Below are positions 49,783-56,746 of a stretch of DNA of 64,000 bases, piece after piece. The position numbers and the translations under genes were made by a program. Location of the stretch: contig NZ_JBDUUH010000003.1 in the NCBI RefSeq assembly GCF_039939195.1, forward strand, positions 372,001 to 436,000, in the 5' to 3' direction. Numbering within the stretch: position 1 is the first letter of the stretch; each line of letters begins with the position of its first letter. The DNA is from Foliimonas ilicis. Lineage in GTDB: Bacteria > Pseudomonadota > Alphaproteobacteria > Rhizobiales > Rhizobiaceae. The notes under the pieces are model-generated. The model was not told the DNA's origin. It worked only from the letters and a program-made list of their open reading frames with translations, and did no database searches.

Positions 49783-50766
49783 TTATTCAGGATTGCCGAA
49801 AAGCTTCTTGCCGAACCGTGAAGCGTAAAGCTCACCGATGATGCCGCGACGGAAAACCAGCACGCACAACATGAAGGTCAATCCGGTAATGACAGTGACC
49901 GGGAAGTCCGATGTTGCGAGATAGTTTTGCAGTGTAACCACCAGCCCCGCTCCAACTATCGGGCCGATCAGCGTGCCGATGCCGCCCAGCAGCGTCATGA
50001 GAATGACCTCGCCCGACATCTGCCATGCAACATCGGTCAGGGTCGCGAACTGGAACACCAGCGCTTTCGTAGCACCCGCCAGCCCGGTGATGGCTGCGGA
50101 CATGACAAAGGCGGCAAGCTTGTAGGCATTCACCGAATAGCCCAGCGAGATTGCGCGGTTCTCATTTTCGCGCACGGATTTCAGGATCATGCCGAAAGGC
50201 GAGTTAATGATGCGCCATATGGCGAATACGCCGATCAGGAAGACCGCGAGCACGAGATAGTACATGTTGGTCGCAACATTCAGGTCGATTATCCCGAACA
50301 GATGGCCGCGCGGCACGCCCTGAATACCGTCCTCGCCTTTGGTAAACGATGCTTGCAGGCAGAAGAAGTAGAACATCTGCGAGAGTGCCAGCGTGATCAT
50401 CGCAAAATAAATGCCCTGGCGGCGGATCGCGAAGAAGCCGATGACCAGCCCGAGAAGTGCAGCCCCTATGACACCGACCAAAATGCCGAGTTCCGGCGTA
50501 AGCCCCCATTCTTTCACAGCATGCGCCGTGAAATAGGCAGCCCCGCCAAAGAATGCGGCATGGCCGAAGGAGAGCAGACCGGTATAGCCAAGCAGAAGGT
50601 TGAAGGCGCAGGCGAACAGCGCAAAGCACAAAACCTTCATGATGAAAATCGGGTAGAAGAAGAAGGGCGCGGCAACAAGCGCCGTGATACAAATTACGAC
50701 AAGTGCGGCGCGGATTGTTGCGGCATTGCCGGTCTTGGCGGTTGGCGTGAGCGTGGTGTCGGCCAT
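49783..50766 (-). CDS. livM: Branched-chain amino acid-type ABC transporter permease LivM
   Basis: This 327-residue permease of the LivM family has about nine membrane segments, with LLLGYTGLLSFGHAAFFGGAAY (about residue 60) and GEVILMTLLGGIGTLIGPIVGAG (about 255) as family landmarks. It forms the channel with LivH. It follows the LivH gene by one base and precedes the GMC dehydrogenase by seven bases, so the operon is livK-G-F-H-M-GMC. The substrate may be a non-amino-acid compound, given the catabolic partners. Confidence 0.9.
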   Translation of the reverse strand: MADTTLTPTAKTGNAATIRAALVVICITALVAAPFFFYPIFIMKVLCFALFACAFNLLLGYTGLLSFGHAAFFGGAAYFTAHAVKEWGLTPELGILVGVIGAALLGLVIGFFAIRRQGIYFAMITLALSQMFYFFCLQASFTKGEDGIQGVPRGHLFGIIDLNVATNMYYLVLAVFLIGVFAIWRIINSPFGMILKSVRENENRAISLGYSVNAYKLAAFVMSAAITGLAGATKALVFQFATLTDVAWQMSGEVILMTLLGGIGTLIGPIVGAGLVVTLQNYLATSDFPVTVITGLTFMLCVLVFRRGIIGELYASRFGKKLFGNPE

Positions 50767-50767
50767 C

Positions 50768-51655
50768 TCAAGCCTCCTTTCCGAACAGCCCGGCGGGCCG
50801 GATGAGAAGCACGAGCGCCATGATGACGAAGATCACAATATTGGACGCTTCGGGATAAAACACCTTGGTCAAACCCTCGGCGAGGCCGAGCATATAGCCG
50901 GTGACAATCGCACCGAGAATGGAGCCCATGCCACCGACCACGACCACCGCAAAAACGACGATGATAATGTTCGATCCCATCAGCGGACTGACCTGATAGA
51001 TTGGTGCTGCAAGTATGCCCGCAAGCCCGGCAAGTGCCGCACCCAACCCGTAAGTAAAGGTCAAAAGCAGTGGCACATTGATGCCGAAGGCACGAACGAG
51101 CGTCGGGTTTTCGGTTGCGGCGCGAAGATAGGCACCGAGCCGCGTCTTTTCGATGAGAAGCCATGTTCCGAGACAGACGACCAACGAGAGAACGACGACC
51201 CATGCCCGATAATTCGGAAGGAACATGAAGCCCAGATTATGCCCGCCTGACAGCGATGGCGGTACCGCATAAGGCTGGCCTGCAGCGCCATAATAATAGC
51301 GGAAGGTGCCTTCGATCACGAGCGCCAGTCCGAATGTGAAAAGCAGACCATAAAGCGGATCGAGATTGTAGAGCCGGGACAAAGCCACCCTTTCGATTAC
51401 CGCACCGGTTAGACCGATAATCAGCGGTGCAAGGATGAGCGCTGGCCAGTAACCAATGCCGAGCTGCGCGAGTAGAAGATAGCCAGCGAAAGCGCCGAGC
51501 ATATATTGTGCGCCATGGGCGAAATTGATGACGCGCAGAAGGCCGAAGATAATTGCCAGCCCAAGGCTCAGCAGCGCGTAGAACGAGCCATTGATCAGCC
51601 CTACCAGCAATTGCCCGAGAAACGCCTGGATCGGAATTCCGAAGATCATTGTCAT
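50768..51655 (-). CDS. livH: Branched-chain amino acid-type ABC transporter permease LivH
   Basis: This 295-residue permease of the LivH family opens with LLVGLINGSFYALLSLGLAIIFGLLRVINFAHG and has VVVVGGMGSILGAIVTGYMLG near residue 235, both typical. It has about eight membrane segments. It pairs with LivM. The gene is separated from LivF by three bases and from LivM by one, showing tight co-translation. Confidence 0.9.
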   Translation of the reverse strand: MTMIFGIPIQAFLGQLLVGLINGSFYALLSLGLAIIFGLLRVINFAHGAQYMLGAFAGYLLLAQLGIGYWPALILAPLIIGLTGAVIERVALSRLYNLDPLYGLLFTFGLALVIEGTFRYYYGAAGQPYAVPPSLSGGHNLGFMFLPNYRAWVVVLSLVVCLGTWLLIEKTRLGAYLRAATENPTLVRAFGINVPLLLTFTYGLGAALAGLAGILAAPIYQVSPLMGSNIIIVVFAVVVVGGMGSILGAIVTGYMLGLAEGLTKVFYPEASNIVIFVIMALVLLIRPAGLFGKEA

Positions 51656-51658
51656 GGC

Positions 51659-52369
51659 TTAAACTCCCAACGCCTCGTTGAGCGCGTCCATGCGCTGCGG
51701 CAATTCCTCGACGTCGAAATCCTGCGAAACGCGCCCATGTTCCATGACGAAGAAGCGGTCAGCCACCTTCGCCGCAAAGCGGAAATTCTGTTCGACCAGA
51801 AGCACCGTGATGCCGCGTCGTTTCAGTTCGACCAGCACTTCACCGATGCGCTGCACGATGACGGGCGCAAGACCCTCTGTTGGTTCATCAAGCAGCAGAA
51901 GCTTGACGCCAGTGCGCAAGATGCGCGCAATGGACAGCATCTGCTGTTCGCCGCCGGAAAGCTTGGTTCCGGGGCTGTTGCGGCGTTCCTTCAAATTCGG
52001 GAACAGATCGAAGATTTCCTCGATCGTCATGCCGCCCTTTGCAACGACCGGCGGCAGAAGCAGGTTTTCATCCACGGTGAGCGTCGCGAAAATCCCGCGC
52101 TCTTCCGGCACGAAACCGATGCCCGTATGCGCCGTGCGATGCAGCGGCACCTTGATCATGTCACGGCCATCGAAAACGATCGTGCCGGTACGCTTGCGAA
52201 TGATGCCCATAATAGCGCGCAAGGTTGTCGTCTTACCAACGCCGTTGCGTCCGATAAGCGTTACGGTCTGGCCTTTTTTGATGTCGAGATTGACGCCATG
52301 CAGCGAATGGCTTTCGCCATACCAGGCGTTGAGGTCGCGGACCTCGAGCAGGGATTTTTGCTCAGTCAT
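51659..52369 (-). CDS. livF: Branched-chain amino acid-type ABC transporter ATPase LivF
   Basis: This 236-residue ABC ATPase has Walker A GRNGVGKTT (about residue 37), signature LSGGEQQMLSIARIL (about 135), Walker B LLLLDEPTEGLAP and the H-loop-region VEQN. LivF lacks the extra insert of LivG and forms the heterodimeric motor with it. The ATG at 52369 overlaps the LivG stop by eight bases; a longer frame upstream is only a shadow of livG. Confidence 0.92.
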   Translation of the reverse strand: MTEQKSLLEVRDLNAWYGESHSLHGVNLDIKKGQTVTLIGRNGVGKTTTLRAIMGIIRKRTGTIVFDGRDMIKVPLHRTAHTGIGFVPEERGIFATLTVDENLLLPPVVAKGGMTIEEIFDLFPNLKERRNSPGTKLSGGEQQMLSIARILRTGVKLLLLDEPTEGLAPVIVQRIGEVLVELKRRGITVLLVEQNFRFAAKVADRFFVMEHGRVSQDFDVEELPQRMDALNEALGV

Positions 52370-53168
52370 GCTCGGTTCCCATATAGGCCGTGCGGACGCG
52401 TTCGTCCTGGCTGACGGTCTTGTAGTCGCCGGCTGCAAGTATCTCGCCACGCTGAAGCACGGTGACCCAGTCGCAAATATCCGACACGACGTTGAGATTG
52501 TGTTCGACCATCAGCACGGCGCGTTCCTTCGCGACACTGCTGATGAGTCGCGCAACGGTGCCGACATCCTCCTGCCCCATGCCTGCCATCGGCTCGTCGA
52601 GCAGCAGCACTTTGGGATCGAGCGCCAGCGTCGTGGCTATTTCGAGCGCGCGTTTGCGCCCGTATGACAGATCAGCGGCCTGCCGGTTTCTGGCATCCTG
52701 CAAACCGACCTTCTCGATCAGTTCGAGTGCTTTACCGTTCAAACTATTCAACGCGCTCATCGGCCGCCAGAACTGGACTGCCAGCCCGCTCGGACGCTGC
52801 AGCGCAACCCGCACATTTTCCAGCACTGTCAGATGCGGGAAGATCGCGGAAATCTGGAAGGAGCGAACAAGCCCAAGACGCGCGACCTTAGCCGGAGGCG
52901 TTTTGGTAATGTCTTCGCCAAGCAGCGTGATCGTGCCGCTGGTCGGTTGAAGGAACTTGGTCAAAAGGTTGAAAACAGTCGTCTTTCCAGCCCCGTTAGG
53001 CCCGATCAAGGCGTGCACCTTTGCGTGGTGCACGTCGAGATCGACGTTCTTAACCGCATTGAAACCGGCAAAATTCTTGCAGAGCCCGCGGGCGGAAAGA
53101 ACCGCCTGCTGGCCTGCATGAGTAGGTTGCTCGACCATGCTCGAACCGTCGAGTTGCAAAGCTGTCAT
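52362..53168 (-). CDS. livG: Branched-chain amino acid-type ABC transporter ATPase LivG
   Basis: This 268-residue ABC ATPase has Walker A GPNGAGKTT (about residue 53), the LivG-specific RSFQISAIFPHLTVLENV segment, a signature region reading LSYGRKRALEIATTLA and Walker B LLLDEPMAGM. The signature lacks the usual LSGGQ core, as in other LivG proteins, where it is LSYGxQR. The ATG at 53168 overlaps the binding-protein stop as TAATG. ATG 53138 is a possible alternative start. Confidence 0.9.
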   Translation of the reverse strand: MTALQLDGSSMVEQPTHAGQQAVLSARGLCKNFAGFNAVKNVDLDVHHAKVHALIGPNGAGKTTVFNLLTKFLQPTSGTITLLGEDITKTPPAKVARLGLVRSFQISAIFPHLTVLENVRVALQRPSGLAVQFWRPMSALNSLNGKALELIEKVGLQDARNRQAADLSYGRKRALEIATTLALDPKVLLLDEPMAGMGQEDVGTVARLISSVAKERAVLMVEHNLNVVSDICDWVTVLQRGEILAAGDYKTVSQDERVRTAYMGTEHD

Positions 53169-54376
53169 TATTTGCCGACCAGCTCGCAGCCGCTTTCCTC
53201 GGCCTTCAGATAGGCCTGATCGCCCGGGATGGTCGCCAGCACCTTGTAGTAATCCCAAGGCTCCTTGCTTTCGTCCGGCTTCTTCACTTCCATCAGGTAC
53301 ATGTCATAGACCATGCGGCCATTTTCCAGCACCTTGCCGCCGCGTGCGAATACGTCTTCGACGGGCATTTCGTGCAGCTTCTTGGAGACGGCTTCGCTCT
53401 CATCTGTGCCAGCTTCCTGAATTGCCTTCAGGTACTGTGTAACGGCGGAATATGTGCCTGCATGGATCATGTTCGGCATGCGGCCGGTGCGCTCGAAATA
53501 CTTCTTGCCGAATGCGCGCGATTCATCGTCACGATCCCAATAGAAGCCTTCGGTCAGCGTCAGGCCCTGTGCCGCTTCAAGTCCAAGACCATGGATTTCT
53601 GCCAGCGTAAACAGAAGCGCCGCGAGGCGCTGTCCGCCCGCGACGATGCCGAATTCTGCGGCCTGCTTGATGGCGTTCGACGTATCGAGACCAGCATTGG
53701 CAAGACCGATGACCTTGGCACCCGAAGACTGCGCCTGCAGCAGGAACGAGGAATAATCGGTCGTCGCAAGAGGATGTCGAACGGAACCAAGAACCTTGCC
53801 GCCCTTCGATTCGACGAACTTGCTCGTCTGCTCTTCCAGCGAATAGCCAAACGCATAATCGGCGGTCAGGAAGTACCAGGTATCACCGCCCTGCTCGACC
53901 AGCGCACCGCCGGTGCCGACAGCAAGAGCATGTGTGTCATAAGCCCAATGGAACCCATATGGCGAGCATTGCTTGCCCGTCAGTTCGGCCGTTGCCGGAC
54001 CGGTTGAGATCGTGATCTTCTTCTTTTCCTTGGAGAGGCCCTGAACGGCGAGCGCAACCGACGATGTCGTCAGTTCCATGATCGCATCGACCTGTTCGGT
54101 ATCGTACCACTGGCGCGCAATATTGGATGCAACGTCCGGCTTGTTCTGGTGGTCGGCGGTGACGATTTCGATGGGCTTGTCGAGCACCTTGCCGCCAAAA
54201 TCCTCAGCAGCCATTTTAGCCGCTTCGAACGACCATTTACCGCCGAAATCAGCATAGACGCCGGATTGATCGTTCAGAATTCCGATCTTGACCTTGTCGT
54301 CGGAAATTTCCTGTGCGTGCGCAGCAATTGCGGTACTTGCAAGCAGCGCCGCCGATATGAGTGAAACCAACTTCAT
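53168..54376 (-). CDS. Branched-chain amino acid-type ABC transporter binding protein
   Basis: This 402-residue periplasmic protein has a signal peptide (MKLVSLISAALLASTAIAAHAQ) and a LivK-type fold: VKIGILNDQSGVYADFGGKW near the start and ITISTGPATAELTGKQCSPYGFHWAYD in the middle. The fold is used for amino acids, amides, urea and aromatic acids, so the ligand cannot be named. The ATG at 54376 is preceded by GGAGGAAAAC. It leads the operon and is divergent from a LysR regulator, with a GTACAA palindrome between them. Confidence 0.88.
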   Translation of the reverse strand: MKLVSLISAALLASTAIAAHAQEISDDKVKIGILNDQSGVYADFGGKWSFEAAKMAAEDFGGKVLDKPIEIVTADHQNKPDVASNIARQWYDTEQVDAIMELTTSSVALAVQGLSKEKKKITISTGPATAELTGKQCSPYGFHWAYDTHALAVGTGGALVEQGGDTWYFLTADYAFGYSLEEQTSKFVESKGGKVLGSVRHPLATTDYSSFLLQAQSSGAKVIGLANAGLDTSNAIKQAAEFGIVAGGQRLAALLFTLAEIHGLGLEAAQGLTLTEGFYWDRDDESRAFGKKYFERTGRMPNMIHAGTYSAVTQYLKAIQEAGTDESEAVSKKLHEMPVEDVFARGGKVLENGRMVYDMYLMEVKKPDESKEPWDYYKVLATIPGDQAYLKAEESGCELVGK

Positions 54377-54588
54377 TCCGTTTTCCTCCCGAATGATGAA
54401 CGCCAATGCCGGAATGACCCGCCAAGCGTCCCGATTAAGCAATACAATTGAAGTCGGCCCGCCATGTTAGGCGCGCCGCAGTCCTCCCTCATCTGATCTT
54501 ATTCCGGTTTCCTCTGCCCGGCGATCACGATTTCGAAAAACCTAGCATTGACAAATGCGTACAAGAACAAGAATTTTTGAACATGATC

Positions 54589-54604
54589 TGTACAATTTTG
54601 TACA
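54589..54604. promoter_or_regulatory. TGTACAA palindrome in the livK-lysR divergent region
   Basis: TGTACAA (54589-54595), two bases, and TTGTACA (54598-54604) form a perfect inverted repeat in the 274-base gap between divergent genes. A further GTACAA half-site starts at 54559, 31 bases from the GTACAA of the palindrome. This is a plausible binding site for the LysR-type regulator encoded 47 bases downstream, which would control itself and the transporter operon. Confidence 0.55.
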
Positions 54605-54650
54605 TCAAACTTTAGTCTCACGCCTTTAGTGGCAAGCTGAGTGAAAACAG

Positions 54651-55559
54651 ATGCGGCAATTCACATGGGACGACCTCCGCTATTTTCTTGAAGTCGCCAG
54701 AACCGGCCAGCTTTCATCGGCGGCGCGACGTCTGCGAACCAACCACGTCACCGTATCGCGCCGCATCGATCGGCTCGAACATACGCTTGCGGCAAAGCTC
54801 TTCGAGCGTAATCCGCGCGGCTACATCCTCACACCGCTTGGCGAACGGCTTATCGCATCTGCCGAAACCATGGAGAGTGAAGCAGTCCGATTCCAGACTG
54901 GCGCGTCTGGCGGCACGGCATCGCTGTCCGGCGTTGTGCGCCTCAGCACGCTGGAGGGTTTCGGCAATTTCTTTCTGGGCGAAAGATTACCTGTCATGGC
55001 GCAGGCCTATCCTGGCCTGTCGGTGGAGGTCGTAACCATCCAGCAGATCGTCTCGCTGTCGCGGCGCGAGGCTGATATGTCGATCAGCCTGAACCCGCCG
55101 AAAACCGGCGCCTACACCTATGAGAAAATCACGCCCTATCGGCTGTTCATCTACGGTGCGCGCAGCTATCTCGCCCGGCATGCATCGATCCGCAATCGCA
55201 AGGATCTCTCGAACCACCCCTTCATTGGCTATATCGAGGACATGGTGTTCACGCCCGGTCTCGATTACATGAGTGAGATTCTTCCCGGCCTGCGCCCCGC
55301 TTATCAAAGCTCCAGCATTCATGCGCAATTGAGCGCCACGCTTTCCGGCTATGGCCTGTGTGTCCTGCCCTATTTCATCGCCAGCCCGCACCCCGAACTT
55401 GTACCTCTGCTTGCCAAGGAAATGCACCTGACACGCGACTATTGGCTGAGCTGTCACAACGACGTCGCCAACACGCCGCGTGTGCGTGTGCTCAGCGAGT
55501 TCATCAAAAGCGAAACACATAAGAACTCAGCCGAATTTCTGGGTAGCCCGATTCTGTGA
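54651..55559 (+). CDS. LysR-family transcriptional regulator
   Basis: This 302-residue LysR-type regulator has a winged helix-turn-helix at the N-terminus (TWDDLRYFLEVARTGQLSSAARRLRTNHVTVSRRIDRLE, about residues 4-45) and a C-terminal effector-binding domain from about residue 90. The first helix reads TWDDLRYF, typical of the subgroup near SDR and transport operons. It stands between a Liv-type transporter operon and an SDR gene and probably controls both. The inducer is unknown. The start ATG is clear. Confidence 0.92.
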   Translation: MRQFTWDDLRYFLEVARTGQLSSAARRLRTNHVTVSRRIDRLEHTLAAKLFERNPRGYILTPLGERLIASAETMESEAVRFQTGASGGTASLSGVVRLSTLEGFGNFFLGERLPVMAQAYPGLSVEVVTIQQIVSLSRREADMSISLNPPKTGAYTYEKITPYRLFIYGARSYLARHASIRNRKDLSNHPFIGYIEDMVFTPGLDYMSEILPGLRPAYQSSSIHAQLSATLSGYGLCVLPYFIASPHPELVPLLAKEMHLTRDYWLSCHNDVANTPRVRVLSEFIKSETHKNSAEFLGSPIL

Positions 55560-55616
55560 GATTGCGTCTCGGGTGAAAGACATGCCACTTTCGCGGAAAT
55601 TCTAAGAGGAAATTGC

Positions 55617-56378
55617 ATGAAAATCGACGGACAGACCGCTTTTATCACGGGAGGAGCTTCGGGTCTCGGCGAAGCGACCGCGCGGGCATTGGCCAAGGCC
55701 GGCGCGAAAGTCGCGCTTATCGATTTCAATCTTGAGGGAGCCAAAAAGGTCGCGTCCGAAATCGGCGGAGCCGCCTACGCTTGCGATGTAACCGATGCCA
55801 AGGGCGCGGAAGCAGTCGTTGCGCAGGCTACGAAAGACCTCGGCGCGGCACGCATTCTTTTGAATTGTGCGGGTGTTGCTCCGGCCAAGAAAGTGCTTGG
55901 ACGCGACGGTGTCATGCCGCTCGACGACTTTCGCCGCGCCGTCGAAATCAACCTTATCGGCACATTCAATTTCCTGCGCTTGTTCGCAGATGCGGCGTCA
56001 AAACTCGACCCGCTGGAAGGCGGCGAGCGAGGTGTCATCATCAACACGGCATCGGTTGCCGGTTTCGAAGGCCAGATCGGGCAGACGGCCTATGCAGCCT
56101 CGAAGGCGGGCGTGTTGGGCCTCACCTTGCCCGCGGCGCGCGAATTCGCACAATTCGGCATACGTGTCTGCACGATCGCGCCCGGCATATTCGAGACGCC
56201 GATGCTGAAAGGCCTGCCGGAAGCCGCGCAGCAAAGCCTTGGCCAGATGGTGCCCTTCCCGCCCCGCCTCGGCAAGCCGGACGAATATGCCAGCCTTGCG
56301 CTGCACATCATCGGCAACCAGATGCTGAACGGCGAAACGATCCGGCTGGACGGCGCAATCCGCATGGCGCCGAAATAA
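55617..56378 (+). CDS. 3-hydroxyacyl-CoA dehydrogenase-type SDR
   Basis: This 253-residue SDR has the cofactor motif TGGASGLGEATARAL (residues 11-25), NCAGVAPAKKV near 85, catalytic Ser in INTASVAGFEGQIGQ and the YAASK pair at about 160. PFPPRLGKPDEYASLALHI near the C-terminus is characteristic of the type II 3-hydroxyacyl-CoA dehydrogenase (HSD10-like) branch. It likely oxidises a short 3-hydroxyacyl-CoA with NAD. It lies 57 bases after lysR on the same strand. It may serve the same catabolic route as the Liv transporter and GMC enzyme. Confidence 0.88.
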   Translation: MKIDGQTAFITGGASGLGEATARALAKAGAKVALIDFNLEGAKKVASEIGGAAYACDVTDAKGAEAVVAQATKDLGAARILLNCAGVAPAKKVLGRDGVMPLDDFRRAVEINLIGTFNFLRLFADAASKLDPLEGGERGVIINTASVAGFEGQIGQTAYAASKAGVLGLTLPAAREFAQFGIRVCTIAPGIFETPMLKGLPEAAQQSLGQMVPFPPRLGKPDEYASLALHIIGNQMLNGETIRLDGAIRMAPK

Positions 56379-56380
56379 TC

Positions 56381-56746
56381 TTAGATACAGGCAGACAGCG
56401 CAAACACCGGCAGGAAAGTCAGCGACGTTGCGGCAAGCGCGGCAATTGCTGACCAGAACGCCACGGAGTGCAGAAACCGTTTTGTGGTCGGGCTGTTGCT
56501 TGGCGTCGTCTGCGCAAGCCGTCTCGCGCCGATGGCGAAAATCAGATTTGCCAATAGGCTGAGCGCGAAGAGCAGAATGAGCACCGCGCGCTGAAGCGTG
56601 ACGCCCGGCATGACAGTGACGGCCTCCCAGCCGAAACGGCAGCCGATGGAAAGCACGCTGTAGAGAGCGACGAAAGCGACCGCCCAGATCACAAATCCCC
56701 AGACGGTCAGAAGTACGCTTCGAGGGCGGATTGCGGCTGCGCTCAT
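56381..56746 (-). CDS. Small membrane protein of the oxidase cluster
   Basis: This 121-residue protein has three or four membrane segments (LLTVWGFVIWAVAFVALYSV, AVLILLFALSLLANLIFAIG, FWSAIAALAATSLTFLPVFAL). I see no cofactor motif and no family I can name. Its ATG overlaps the stop of the fused oxidase subunit as ATGA, so it is likely a small oxidase subunit or an assembly factor. The 3' end is two bases from the convergent SDR stop. Confidence 0.75.
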   Translation of the reverse strand: MSAAAIRPRSVLLTVWGFVIWAVAFVALYSVLSIGCRFGWEAVTVMPGVTLQRAVLILLFALSLLANLIFAIGARRLAQTTPSNSPTTKRFLHSVAFWSAIAALAATSLTFLPVFALSACI

